Of a stretch of DNA of 64,000 nt, positions 1-11,736 are shown in pieces; within the stretch, counting starts at the first letter, position 1, and the number at the start of each line of letters is the position of its first letter. Under the pieces are notes generated by a model. It did not search any database. It was not told where the DNA came from and saw only the letters and a program-made list of their open reading frames with translations. Position numbers and translations under genes: made by a program. The stretch is from Benincasa hispida (Eukaryota > Streptophyta > Magnoliopsida > Cucurbitales > Cucurbitaceae), in contig NC_052349.1 of NCBI RefSeq assembly GCF_009727055.1, positions 49,536,706-49,600,705 of the forward strand. The letters run 5' to 3'.

Positions 1-682
1 AGAATAGAGGCTTAGATAAGCTCCGTTAGCTATTACACAGTGTATGTACCCTATAGATAAGATATGAAAGTATGCGATCACATTGCATGCGTCCAGAAGT
101 AGAACACAGTGGTATGTGGTCATCTTTTTTATGCGTGGGAGCACGTGAGCAAGGATAGAGACTTAGACATAAGGCCTCTCGACACTATCCTATATACATT
201 GCAAGTGTCTTCGGCAAGTGTGTATAACATAATCGCATAGCTTGTGTTGGCTGGGGTTACCTTTGCGATCGAACTTATTGATGCGGTGAAGAAATCCCCG
301 CCATTTTATCTATTTTTTCCATGCATCTTATTACGCGTTAACAGTTGTCGTGCCTCTAACTCTCATAGTCATACTTCCACTGCTTAATCTGTTAGTTAGA
401 AGTAGGAGTAGCACATAACCCATAACCTTCAATATTCTTTTATTCTTCACCGCAAACACTTTACTTCATAACATTTAGCTACAAGTCCCTGAGTTTGACC
501 TCGGATCACTCGAGAAACTTGCAATCTCGTTATACTTGGCGAGAATGCAAGAAAACTTGTTTCAGGAACGCATGGTCATTGCATACATTCTTAGACACAT
601 ATTGCATATCTGACGCATGACCAACGATGCATGGAGAGCGCACGATAAACACATATTTATTTACTCCATTTTCCCATGCATC
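1..682 (+). mobile_element. 3' part of an Athila-type LTR
   Basis: This stretch matches, with divergence, the 3' third of the LTR at 7592-9270. Both carry a run on 'gaggcttagata', then 'accctatagataag', then 'tatgcgatcac' or a close variant. Both also carry the 'gacctcggatcactc...gagaaacttg' block seen near the end of every Athila LTR here (16978, 19449, minus strand near 32450). It ends in 'catgcatca', comparable to the end of the 7592 LTR ('cacgcatca'). No primer site follows, so it is either a solo LTR or a broken one. The 5' part lies outside the window. Confidence 0.6.
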
Positions 683-1080
683 AATAAGCATAAGTGTTAG
701 ACGATAGCACTAGATGATAACACTAAACGTTGAGCTTGGGCGATAGATGATAAGTGTAGACACTAGACGATGCATTAGGCACGAGCTTTAGGCCTGTCTC
801 TTATACACATCTAGATGTGTATAAGAGACAGGATAAGTGTAGACACTAGACGATGCATTAGGCACGAGCGCTAGGCGATAGATGCAACCGCTACGTGATG
901 GCACTACACGATAGGCGTGAGTGCTAGATGATGGGCGTAATGCATTAGAAGATGGGGTCAGCGCTACACGATGAGCGACAGCGAGAGATACGCGATGAGC
1001 GACAGAGAGATCATTAGGTGATAAGTAACAACGAGAGATCACTAAACGATGAGCCATGCGATAGGGCATATGAAGGAATG
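683..1080. repeat. Degenerate short-motif array (tagacgatg / gcgacag type)
   Basis: A loose array of 10-20 bp motifs such as 'ctagacgatg', 'gatgagcgacag' and 'gagagatcac'. The same motif type resumes at 2966-3130 on the far side of the minus-strand LTR, so that LTR probably inserted into the array. The Nextera adapter at 794-831 sits inside it. I see no coding function; open frames through the array are chance. Confidence 0.55.
794..831. other. Nextera mate-pair junction adapter (assembly artefact)
   Basis: A perfect 38-bp palindrome made of the 19-bp Tn5 mosaic end CTGTCTCTTATACACATCT and its reverse complement, which is the Illumina Nextera mate-pair circularisation junction. About 40 bp of genomic sequence (from 'gataagtgtagacac') is repeated on both sides, as expected when a read crossing the junction is built into the assembly. 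Confidence 0.98.
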
Positions 1081-1148
1081 ATATATCATGCAATGGAAGC
1101 TACAGAATCAATAAGCACTTAAACTATATTTAATTTGAGTTTTAAGCA

Positions 1149-2964
1149 TGCTGTTCATATGATATTCATAAGAGGGTTTGAAACACATATTACCTTTGAA
1201 GAATTCTCCGCGAATTCCGCTGAAATCCACCAAGATGGAGCTTGAATCATCGAGAGGACTACTACCGAGATCTTCTCTACTATGCTCAAGTTGGAACGTG
1301 TGGTGGAAACACTTAAATTAAGTTGAATTGATGAAGAACAAGTGAGGGAGGTATGTAGGGTTTTCAAGTTTTCACTTCAGCAAGCATATCACAGAATCCT
1401 TAAAGTTCTTCATGCATGGAGCTCCTCCTTTATATAGGTAGAATTCATGCAAATATATAGGGTTACATGAAGAACAGCTCTAGCTTGAAGATCATTGCAA
1501 ACTAGAAATTGAATCTGATGATTATCCAACAAATGTGTTAGTGGGTTTTTCCCAAAAATGGAAAAATCCATTAATCTGAAATTATTTCAAAAAATAATTT
1601 TATTTAAATTAATTTTATAAAATTAATTCAAAATAATTAATCTAAATAAAACTAGTTTTAATTGATTTTTAATTAAACCTTTTAATTAAAATAATATTAA
1701 TTTAATATCTAAATATTAAACTAATAAAATATTAATATCAACAATGAATCAATTTTATATTTAAATCATAATTTAAATATTAATTGATTTTTCAATTTTG
1801 TTTAATTTCAATTAAATTAAACGTTTATAATTGTATCATATACAATCAATCGAAAACCCTAAAAATTGAATTTGAACATTTCAAATTCATAACCCTAATT
1901 TCATACATCAATACTTAATTCGTTATTCCAATTTAATGAGCTAGTAGAGAGACCTAATGGACTTACAGATCATGAGCTCAACGATTTGTAATTAATTCGT
2001 TAAAACTCTTTAATCGAATTAATTACTATCCATTAACTATCAAGACATACCACTATAACTCAAAGCACTCACCTCACTATAGATATATTTCTGTCCATAT
2101 AAACCATAATCAGTAAGTCGATCCTTCATAGGTTGTTCGTGTTTACAGTTGAGTCAAAATTACCATTTTACCCCTGTAAATACATCTTGGTCCTTAAGTT
2201 CCCATTGACTCTCTCATGAACAATTCAATTCATAATACTACTTATGAATCATGTCCTTCTCTATCATGAGAAGGCGAGACCCCGATTGTTCAAGACCTGG
2301 AATCAACACTTAAGAGAACAACCTATCTACTAACCCTAAAAATGGGTAGGAGTGAATGTCATCTTTCAGAGCTATGTCCCCAGCTATCCATCAAGTATTA
2401 TCCCCAAAATGGAAGGCTTATTGAGCAGTGCTGTTAGACTACTCTCACTCATGCAGATCAAAAGATAATCCTGAATAAATAGGATTTCATAGCTAGCTCA
2501 AGATTAAGATCGAGTTATTCTAGGTTACTTAAATATAAAATAGTCAGTTTTAACAGTAAATGATTGTTATAAAGAAAAGTGACTATTTCGTGGTCCAGTC
2601 TATATGCAAACTCATTGCATAGGATGCCCCACTCACATGTCTCTACACGAATAATTTGTAGATCACATCATTTGTATTACCTATGCAAAATGGGTCGCAT
2701 CAAATAGTGTTACCAAGATGAGATATCCAATTTCATCCATATACTTATAGACCATTTAGGCTATATACTATTAACTTGATCCTGTTTATGTCACCACATA
2801 AAACTAAAGTATTCATACTATAGCCATGGATATGTTTATTAGATTTTCATAATAGAATGCAAAATCAACAACTTTATTGAATAAGACAGTCAGTAATATT
2901 TTATTGATAAATAAAATGTTTAACATAAAATTTATGAACTACGAGTTCTAGGACATTCCCAATA
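1149..2964 (-). mobile_element. Copia-type LTR, minus strand (apparently solo)
   Basis: On the minus strand this begins near 2964 with 'TTGGGAATGTCCTAGAACTC' and ends near 1149 in 'catatgaacagca'. The start resembles the other copia LTRs here (4710, 52575, 57424), all of which open with a 'TGT(T)...ATGTCCTA..ACTC' block, and the ends share the 'atatgaaca' motif. A TATA-like 'ctatataaagg' lies on the minus strand near 1430. No primer site, polypurine tract or coding region adjoins it, so a solo LTR is the simplest reading. I find no clear 5-bp target duplication, so the ends are uncertain by a few bases. Confidence 0.6.
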
Positions 2965-3130
2965 GCGTAAGTGCTATGCGATGGGCGTAGGTACTAGACG
3001 ATGAACGACAGTGAGAGGGCTAGATGATGAGTGACAACGAGAGATTACTAGGCGATAATCTATACGATGAATGTAAGAACTACACGATGAGCTGGACGAT
3101 GGGTCAAGCCATGATAGGTGCATAGTGAAG
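2965..3130. repeat. Continuation of the tagacgatg short-motif array
   Basis: The same degenerate motifs as 683-1080 ('actagacgatgaacgacag', 'agatgatgagtgacaacgagag'). It is separated from them by the minus-strand LTR and so is probably one array split by insertion. Confidence 0.5.
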
Positions 3131-4709
3131 TGTCTATGTGTTGATGGGGCTTGTGGTACACAAGGCTGATGGATTCACCCGAACAAGTGGCTAAACCAAG
3201 AAGAAGTTGAGCTTGAGTTAGTAGGAGGTGGACAAATAGAGTTTCATGCAAAGAAGACATGCATAAGGAAGACAACTCAAACTTCATGCAAGTAAGTAGG
3301 TGGCATGGAAGTAGGTGAGTGGCATGGAGAGTGGTGGCAAAGCATGGTGCAGACACTCCAAAAGTTTCGAAGTAGGAGGTGTCATGCTTGGAGGCTTTCA
3401 GAGATGATGAGGATTGGTTCCTAAAGACTATAAATACCACCACAAAGTGTCTCTCTAGTTGATAACACAAATCCTCTTCAAAGAATATTAGGAAGAGTTT
3501 TAGAGGGCAAATTAAGAGGAAGCTATGTGTTGATTATGAAGGGCATGCATTGGTAGCAAAACCATACGTTGATCAAGTGGTTCCAAGAGGAGGAGATGTT
3601 GTTGGACAGTGAGGTCCTAAAGTAGCATCGACTTGGGACGAGAAGTTCTCCTAGATTACCCGTGAGTTTTGAGTGATTTCAAAGCCACTTGAAACCTCTG
3701 AGAGTCTAGTTTTCAAGGTAGGGCTTCCGAATAAGAAGCTCAAAGGAATCAGGCTGAAGAGTGAGGAAAAGATAGAAAGGTCGAGCTCTCGAGTAAGCTT
3801 GGGCAGTCTTGATGATTTGAGAATTTCGGCCAAACAACAAAGATTTCTATGCTGAGATTTTAAGGTAAGCTTCCTGAGACATTTTAGAATATGTTTGTAG
3901 AAGGAAGTGTCTGAAAGTAAGGTCAAGAACTATGAGTAATCTAAGCTTGTATTTGAATATGGAATTTAGGGTTCAAAAGGGAGCTGAGGAAACCAAGGAA
4001 CTTCTAGAGAGAAAGGTTCCTATCCAACCAAGGTGAGTGGTATTTTCCTTTAAGTTTTAAGCATATCTTTTAGAGTATGTGTATATGTTTATTTTGTGAA
4101 GGAGTAATTAGAATGAGAGTGAGAATATGGAACGGGATAGTCAGGGGATCAATAGACCTAATTCCTGAGCACGGAGCAGAACCTCACGGGATGGTCAAGG
4201 GACCGGGAGGTCTAGTTCCTAAGCCTGTGGGAAGAACCTCGTATGGGATGGTCAGAGGGCTGACAGTCCTAGCTTCTGAGTCCATAAGTGGCAATCTATG
4301 TGCACATGGGGAACGTGAGAGAATATGCATTTATGATTAGTATCAGTTTAAATATCTACCGTGTGTGTAGGTAGATGAAAACAAACTCTTTATGATTAGT
4401 ATCAGTTTAACTATCTATTATGTGTGTAGGTAAATTTGAGAACAGGCTCACTTAAGACTGAGGGGTTTGGATGTTAACCTGTAGTTGTGATATGCTTGTA
4501 TTATTGTGAGTTGAAATAGACTCTTGAAGTTGCTTACCACTCACTGAGCTTGTTGAAGCTCATTCTTTTCTTTCATGTTTTTCTTCCCAGGTAGCGAAAG
4601 GTGAGGAGTTCCAGGATGCTGCTAAGGTGAAGGTCTGCCACACCATAGCCACACTTTCGGTTTTATTGTTGTTATTGTAAACTTTGTAGTTAAGCTTGAA
4701 AGTTGCATA
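3131..4709 (+). mobile_element. Long LTR of the GTGTGACA-ending family, 5' segment
   Basis: The block at 3620-4060 ('gacttgggacgagaagttctc', 'gagtctagttttca.ggtagggctt', 'aaggtgagtgg') matches 22775-23200 on the plus strand and the minus-strand copy at 34.5-37.5 kb. The LTR is interrupted at 4709 by a solo copia LTR and resumes at 6630, ending in 'ggtggggtgtgaca' at 6814. Open frames inside it, such as 4077-4340, carry no recognisable domain. The left end is uncertain. Confidence 0.55.
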
Positions 4710-6629
4710 TGTTGGGTTTAATGTCCTATAAACTCATAGTTTGTAAATCATTAAATATATTCTATTTCGAATAAAGACGTTATTGAGGTTATTCAGTAAA
4801 AGATGTTATTGAATATGTAAGTTGCGAATATCTAACCTAAATCCAATAAACTAAGATCCTTGGCTATAACATGAATACTCGAACTATATGTAGAGACATA
4901 TCATAGGATCAAGTTCAAATATATAGCCAAAACTGTCTATAGTATAAGGATAGGGTTGGGTACCTCATCTTGGGGACACTATGGATGGGGTCACTTTGTA
5001 TTAAGTACAAATGATGAGATCCTAAATCGTTCGTGTAGAGACATGTGAGTGGGGGCGTCCTATGCAATGAGTTTGCATAAGACAGGATCGCAAAATTAGT
5101 CACTTTCTCTTTATAACGTCGTTTACTGAAGAAATTGACTATTTCATAAGATGACCTAGGTAACTCGATCTTAATCCTGAGCTAACTATGAAATCCTGTT
5201 TATACGAGATTATCCTTTGATCTGCATGGGTGAGAGTGGCCAGACATCGCCGACTCAACAAGCCTACCATTTTGGGGATAAGATCGGATAGATAGCTGGG
5301 GACATAGTCTCGCAAGACGGAATTCGCTCCTACCCATTTCAAGGATAGTAGAGAGGTTGTTCCCTTAAGTACTAACTCCAGGACTTGAACAAGGGGCCCC
5401 ACCCTCTCCTTGGCCTGAGAGGGACTTAGGTTTGATGGTTGGACCACAAACCGATTGTTCATTAGAGGATTAGTGGAACTTAAGGAACAAGAAGTACTAT
5501 AGGGGGTAAAACGGACATTTGACCCAACTATAGCTATGAACAACTTGTGAAGGATTGACTTACTAAACATGGTTATATCAAGTGGACGGAAATATATATA
5601 CGGTGAGGGGAGTGCAGCTACTGGGCTATAGTGGAGTGTCCCGATAGTTAACGAATATTGGTTAGCTTGGTTAATGAGATTAGTCGGTTAACCTCGAATC
5701 GTTGGAGCCCATGATCTGTAGGTCCATTAGGTCCCCCTACTAGCTCATATCGGAATAAAGCCTAGAACAATTAGATAGGAAACTTTGAATCGTTCAAAAT
5801 CGGGAAAGGGTATTATCGTCAATTGTGTTTGACACAATAATTTAATTATGAATTAAATTATTAAATGAGAGATAAAGTATTTGAAAGTGTTTTAAATTCT
5901 ATATACATGAATAAGGATTCATATATAATGGATTGCACAAGGTTAGAATGATTAATTGAATTAATCATATGAAATTAATTGGAAAAGTTTCAAATTAATT
6001 ACCAAAAATTAATTTCAATTTAGAATTGAAATTAAAATTGAAATGCAAACTAAAATTAGATTTTGGATCAAGGATAGTGGATTTTGTTGGAATCCCACTT
6101 ATGCATGGTGATTCAAAGTGGAAAAACAACTCATCCATGCACTCTTGCACGTAATGTTACATGAACACCTATAATCCACTATTACTTGCATCTCCACCAT
6201 ATGTCTTGCATCTTGAGGCTTCTTGATGCATGGATTCACTCTATAAGTAGAGGTAGAATCAGATTGAGAGCTGAAGACAACCATTTCCATACTATTATGC
6301 TGCTGGAATTTGGTCTCAAACTCACCTACCTTCATATATCTCTTTATAGCTTGAACCTTCAAGTATTCCCTTCCCATTCCTTATCTCTATAGACTCCCAC
6401 AAGCCGTTCTTGGCCCAGAGAATAGTAGGGAAGACACTAGAGGTGGTCCACACACCTTTCGTGAGCAAAGGAATCAAAGGGAGTTGCTGAATTGGTCTCC
6501 AAAAAGGTTGGTACAAATTCTGCTCTCTGTTTACTGTATTTAGATAACATGCTCTCATTTTCTAAAATTGATGTAGTTAAGTGCCTCCGATCTAAAATTT
6601 CTTCTGCATGTGTTATATGAACACCTTCA
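4710..6629 (+). mobile_element. Solo copia LTR with target duplication
   Basis: It begins TGTTGGGTTTAATGTCC and ends 'gaacaccttca', about 1.92 kb, similar in length and sequence to the copia LTRs at 52575 and 57424. It is flanked by GCATA (4705-4709) and GTATA (6630-6634), a 5-bp target duplication with one mismatch. The flanks read continuously ('agttg.ata|aacgttatac') as in the uninterrupted copy at 37452-37475. A TATA-like 'ctataagtagagg' lies near 6242. There is no internal region, so it arose by LTR-LTR recombination. Confidence 0.85.
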
Positions 6630-6814
6630 GTATAAACGTTATACTGTTTATATAAAATGAGTTTAGTAAAATAGTTGGTATTTATATTCTTGGCTTAAAG
6701 TTTTATGAGTGCTAAGAGGTTTTCATGGGTAGTAGGTATCACAAAAGGGTGGTATCTGCCATCCGTCGTGCCTCCTCTCGGGCTCAGGAGGTGGGGTCGA
6801 GGTGGGGTGTGACA
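6630..6814 (+). mobile_element. GTGTGACA-family long LTR, 3' end
   Basis: Resumes the LTR interrupted at 4709. It matches 37456-37647 closely, including 'aacgttatac', 'ataaaatgagtttagt', 'gtaggtatcacaaaa' and 'cctc.cctcgggctcag', and ends at GGTGGGGTGTGACA. Confidence 0.7.
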
Positions 6815-7231
6815 GTCTTAAATAGTAAATAGCGTTATAAAGTAAGAATGACTTATTTTGTGGTCCGATCTTGTACAAACTCATTGCATAGGATACCCCC
6901 ACTCCTCATGTCATGACATGTACAAATTAAGATCACTTTGTCTATTGCACTTTACAACTTCTTGTAACAACTATAGAGTGAGCCACATCTGATAGTGTTA
7001 CCAGAATAAGACACCCAACCTTATTAATATACTATAGACTATTTTGATTATTTATTTGTACCCGATCCACTTTTATGTCTCCACATAAGTTTAAGTACTC
7101 ATGTAATAGTTATGGATCTCTTAGTTTATTGGATTTATTTTTAAAACGAAATAAGTAATTTCTATATTCAATAACAACTTTTTGAATTTTCAGAATAAGT
7201 TTTATTGTTTACAAACCACGAGTTTTAGGAC
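6815..7231 (-). mobile_element. Copia LTR, 5' part, minus strand
   Basis: On the minus strand this begins TGTTATGTCCTAAAACTCGTGG at 7231 and runs toward 6815, where it meets the end of the GTGTGACA LTR. It contains the copia LTR blocks 'cataggat.cccc' and 'actcattgcatagg' also found at 2610-2640. Truncated. Confidence 0.65.
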
Positions 7232-7591
7232 ATAACACCCAATGAACTCCCACTTGAACTAAAACTCCAGTGGTAAGATATATATATATATACATATATA
7301 TATCTAAATATATAATATTGAGTTTTTGAATTTTTACAGAGAAATACAATAAACTAGGGCATCACATACCCATGGTTTACTATGTGGTATCACATACTCG
7401 GTTTTTCTCCCATTTGCCCTAGGATATATACCTGGTAGTCCTAGTCTTACTAGGAGATTCTCAAACACTTTAGCCAAGAGAATCACTGTAAACATGTTAG
7501 TGTACAATAGACTCCTTAACTATATAGGATAATCCCGAACAAACAGGAGTTCATAGCTAGCTTAGGATTAAGATCGAGTTAACCTAGGTTA
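7232..7591 (-). mobile_element. Copia 3' internal end with polypurine tract, plus LTR scrap
   Basis: Next to the LTR start, the minus strand reads 'ggagttttagttcaagtggg', the same polypurine-rich run that precedes the copia LTR at 57424 ('aagtgggagttt'). So 7231 is the start of a copia 3' LTR. A TA-repeat lies at 7277-7304. The last 70 bp (about 7520-7590) is another minus-strand copia-LTR piece ('cttaggattaagatcgagttaacctagg'), ending where the Athila LTR begins. No gene is present. Confidence 0.55.
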
Positions 7592-9270
7592 TGATAACTG
7601 GTAGAAATACAAGTTATTATAGCTCAAATAAGTAAAACAATGAGAGAATGCGATGGCAAAATAAGCAATATCATGTCCGAAAGCGCTAAACTGATAGGAA
7701 TTGCGATCGCAAGCGCTCATCGCATAAAAGCAGTTAATTTACTTATTTTATGCAGGAAAAATGCGATGGTGCAAGGGAAACTACGATCCAAAGGAACAAG
7801 GCATCAACGCACTTGAAGATTGTGATCGCAAGTCATGCGATCATATGCGATCGTGAGAAGTTTCTTAAAGAGGTGACCGCATAAAGACTGCGCATCAAGG
7901 TGACAGCATAATAAAGCACGATGGGATGGAAAGTTGATAACGATCAAATCCGAATTTAGTTGACAAGCCATTAAAGCTACACTGTAGCAAGTACACTTAA
8001 CTTTCGATGACCATTAACGATGGATCAGAGCAGGAGAATTAATACCTCCTATCATTGCAATCATTAGAAAGGAAGGCTGCTGCACCTTGAGCTCTATAAA
8101 TACCGAAGACCACCAGTGTAAAAGAGGTGAGAAGTTAGAGAAGAGAGTTAGTAGTCTGTTCACGCACATAATCGTACATATACTTAGAGGACAGAGAAGA
8201 GCAAGGAGACGAGGAAGCCGAGAGATCATTCCCGGACAGATCGAGAGACTGCCGAAAAGCGTTATAAATGAGAGAGGGTCAACACTTGCGAGAGAAAGAA
8301 TATACATCTGGAACGGAGTTAGAGTGAAAAAGAGCAGTGTAAAAGGCCATGGGGAAGCAAGACATTGCTTATCGGGCTTCTTATCTCTCAAATCCATTTG
8401 ATATTTTGTATTTAGTACTTTATTTATAGCAAATGGAAATATCATTTCAATCTATGTTCAATCTCTCCATACTTCACATGAGTAGCTAAATTTCTGAATG
8501 GGTTGAGAAGTACTTAGCTAGCGTGACTTAAGATTTACATTTTATGTGATCATCTTGTCTTATGTATGCGTCATTCAACCTTTAGAGATGCTTGAGAGAT
8601 AGTCTAAAGATAGAATCTAGACTTGAGAGAGTCAGATTAGAATCTAGGCTTGAGAGAGTCAGATTTGAATCGCATAAGCAAGAAATAGAAACTTAGACAT
8701 AAGTTCTATTTCTATTAACACACTGCATGCACCCTAGAGATAGGAATGATTGTATGCGGTCACCTTATTTTATGTGTGCATTATTCATCATTGCATAGAT
8801 AAGAATAAAGGCTTAGACACAAGTCCTGTTGACTTTTTCATATACACATCACATGCATCCTAGAAATAAGAGTTATGGCATTTTGCATTGAGAGATGACG
8901 TGTTGTTATTTGAGTGTATCATGATCGCATAACTTGTGTATAATCTTAGGAAATGCTAGCTAAACCACTTCTCAAACTCTTCATCGCATACTCATTGTAA
9001 CTCTACGCGTCCATCAACTCTGTGTTCAAACTCCGTCGCATAGAAAAAAACCTTAATCAAAGCATCATCCACTTCATTTGTTTTTACTACTATGAGAGAA
9101 TCAAAGTGATTGTCGCAAATTTACTTAGTAGTCCCTGTGTTCGACACTGGACTTACCAAGAAACCTAATAAGGCTTATACTTGGGTCTTGTTAGGAAAAC
9201 TTGCATGATCACCGCATAACACACATCATCGCAAACTCACACCATAACACATCATAATTTACACGCATCA
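7592..9270 (+). mobile_element. Athila-like element A, 5' LTR
   Basis: It starts TGATAACTGGTAGAAATACAAG, the same start as the LTRs at 17817 (plus) and 34082 (minus), and ends 'acacgcatca' six bases before a tRNA-Asp-type primer site. Length is 1679 bp. A TATA-like 'gctctataaatacc' at about 8091 is a probable promoter, since the other Athila LTRs have a TATA box at a similar place (18356; minus strand near 33545). The open frame at 8087-8401 inside the LTR has no domain and is treated as chance. Confidence 0.85.
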
Positions 9271-9276
9271 AGTTTT

Positions 9277-9294
9277 TGGCGCCGTTGCTGGGGA
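9277..9294 (+). promoter_or_regulatory. Primer-binding site, tRNA-Asp type (element A)
   Basis: TGGCGCCGTTGCTGGGGA matches, with one mismatch, the complement of the 3' end of plant tRNA-Asp(GUC). This primer is typical of Athila/Tat-lineage gypsy elements and marks the start of minus-strand DNA synthesis. Confidence 0.9.
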
Positions 9295-9406
9295 CTACGA
9301 TACATATTGTGCTAACAGTAAACCTCTTTGATTTTCTTTGCAGCTTTCCACCTCTGTGCAGGGCCATTCCTTCGGTAAGGGAAGAACCATGCATCGTATG
9401 AGCGAA

Positions 9407-10717
9407 GGACACGCTCCTGAGCCTAACTACGACCTAAAGATCGAAAGAACATTCCGAAAAAGACAGAGAGACAACCGCCGATAACAACATGGAAGAACTC
9501 CTAGAATGACGGAACAACCAGAAGAAAGAGCCACAAATGAGAACAACATCATGGAAAATCCTATCCTCTTGGCGAATGATCGCAATAGACCCATCCGCGA
9601 CTATGCATCACCTAACCTGTATGATTCCTCCCCCGGAATCATCAGGCCAGCTTTGGACAAATCAAGGTTTGAGATGAAGCCGGTTATGTTACAAATGATA
9701 CAGACGGCTGGATAGTTTGGTGGACGACGTGGCGAGGATTCGCATGCCCATCTCCAGAGTTTCATTGAAATTTGTAACCCTTTTGTGTTCCCAAATATCT
9801 CCGTTGAAGAAGTTCGACTCACGCTATTTCCATTTTCGTTATGCGATAAAGCAAGGAAATGGGCATATTCCCTCGAACCAAGGGAGATAACTTCGTGGGA
9901 ACAGGTTGTCGAGAAGTTCATGAAGAAGTATTTCCCTCCTACAGAGACTACCAGAAGAAGGAAGTTAATCACAAATTTTGAACAAGAAGAAGATGAATCG
10001 TTCAGCGACGCGTGGGCAAGGTTTAAGAGATTAGTGTGAGATTGCCCGCACAATGACCAGACTACCTCCAGATGGAAATTTTCTACCATGGATTAAATCC
10101 TACATCGTAGAAAGTTGCCAATACAGCAACAACAGGCGGTTTGCTGGATAAGACGTATGATGAGGCTAAGAATATCCTTGATCACATATTGAAGAATCAT
10201 AAAGATTGGCAGGAAAGTGATCAACGAGTAAAACCTCGAGAAGGTAATGCAAATAACGGTGCCATTGCATCTTTGAAAAATCAAATGAATACGATGATAA
10301 ATTTGTTACAGGGCATCGCAATCAACAACCCTAGAATGCAAAGAGGGCAAGTCAATGCAATAGAACAGACGAGCACCAATTATGCTACATGTGGTGAATC
10401 GCATCGGATTGAAGAATGTTCAGAACAACCCTTTCTCAAATACATACAACCCCAGGTGGAGAAACCACCCTAATTTCGCTTGGAAAAATAACCAACAACA
10501 AAGTTACCAACCTATGGTGCAAAAAGAAGGACCACCGGGATTTTTCCAATGAATTAACGGTCAACAGCAACAACAAGCTAACAGCTCCCAAGCACCACCA
10601 TCATCTTCTCTGGAAAACATGCTAAAATAGTACATTGAAAAGAATGAGACGGTCCTCCAGAACCAGGCAACTTCCATCCACAATCTAGAAATCTAAATAG
10701 GACAGATTGCGGGAGAG
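9407..10717 (+). pseudogene. Athila-like Gag, broken (element A)
   Basis: Retrotransposon Gag, the structural protein that packages the element RNA in cytoplasmic particles. The frame starts at ATG 9407 and soon hits a stop; a second open block from 9506 carries the conserved 'RPIRDYASPNLYD' region, and 9785-10039 carries the Gag core ('EVRLTLFPFSLCDKARKWAYSL.P.EITSWEQ'). An in-frame TAG at 9713 stands where copies B and C have Gln. Further stops and frame changes follow near 10036-10140. A zinc-knuckle remnant (CGESHRIEEC) occurs near 10390. The region ends in a block shared with element B (KN..Q...SI.NLEI) before the protease. It is clearly non-functional. Confidence 0.85.
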
Positions 10718-11719
10718 TTGAAAAATAGACCACAAGGGACGTTATCGAGCTCAACTGAGCTCCCACACAACCTGGAGCACAGGAAAGAGCACTGCCAAGC
10801 AGTCACCCTACGAAGTGGAAAGACGACAGCGGAAGAAAGGAAAGAGCCTAGCAGGACCAATCCAAATGCGATGGAATACAAGAAACCGCTGACGCAAAAT
10901 GAATCAGAAGAGCCCAAGATGATGGAACTGGAAGTTGCGACCACCTCCAAACCTCTAGACCATGAACCAATGAACGTACAACTACCACCATTCTTGCAAA
11001 GACTGATAAAGAAGAAAAATGACAAAGGTCAGTATCATCACTTTCTGGAAATGTTAAAACAGTTACACATCAACATTCCATTTATAGAAGCGGTAGAGCA
11101 AATGCCGAAATATGCCAAGTTTTTAAAGGATATAGTGTCAAAGAAAAGAAGTACAGGAAAGTTCACTACGGTGGCACTAACACAAAAATCAAATGCTATA
11201 ATCCCACCGCAGATGCACGACCCAGGCAGCTTTACGATACCCTGCTCACTTGGCGGGATCTACATTGGTCAAGCACTATGCAATCTCGGGGCGAGTATAA
11301 ATTTAATACCCCTTTCAATATTCAAACAATTGATTTTGGGGTAGCTGACGCCCACGATGGTGACTTTCCATCTTGTGGATAGGTCCCTAGTACACCCTGA
11401 AGGAAAGTTGAAGGATGTCTTGGTTACAATCGATAAATTCATTCTACCAGCAGACTTCATCATTCTAGACTATGAGGCGGACGAAGATGTGCCTATCATA
11501 TTGGGACGACCATTTTTATCCACTGGTCGTGCCCAAATTGATGTGCATAAAGAAGAGATCACAATGAGCATAAATGGGAAGAAGCTCAGGTTTAACATCA
11601 TGAAAGCGATGAAGTATCCAGAAGATGAAGGCCTAATAAATTCTGACAATGAACACAGTTGCGATGAAGAAGTAGAGTCTGAAGAAGAAGATGAAGAAGA
11701 GGATGCTCAGCATCCATAG
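10718..11719 (+). pseudogene. Athila-like aspartic protease region (element A)
   Basis: Two adjoining open blocks (10718-11344 and 11357-11719) encode the Gag-protease linker and a retropepsin, which would cut the polyprotein. Visible features are a basic/acidic linker, the 'VQLPPFLQRL.KKKND' block, 'GSFTIPCSLGG', and the active-site region 'CNLGASINLIP', where the catalytic Asp is replaced by Asn. The family C-terminal 'ILGRPFLSTG' and an acidic tail follow. A stop at about 11341 splits the two blocks. The lost catalytic Asp and the stop make it inactive. The equivalent in element B keeps the Asp. Confidence 0.85.
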
Positions 11720-11736
11720 AAACCTGCCATGTAATC

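Noticed and set aside
788..1093. 101-residue minus-strand open frame
   Set aside because: It runs through the short-motif array and the adapter; its 'SYTHLDVYKRQ' end is the adapter translation.
4077..4340. 87-residue plus-strand open frame
   Set aside because: Lies within a long LTR and follows imperfect repeats ('gggatggtcagggg'); no domain or codon signal.
8087..8401. 104-residue plus-strand open frame just after a TATA-like site
   Set aside because: It is the transcribed part of the Athila LTR. The other LTR copies do not keep this frame.
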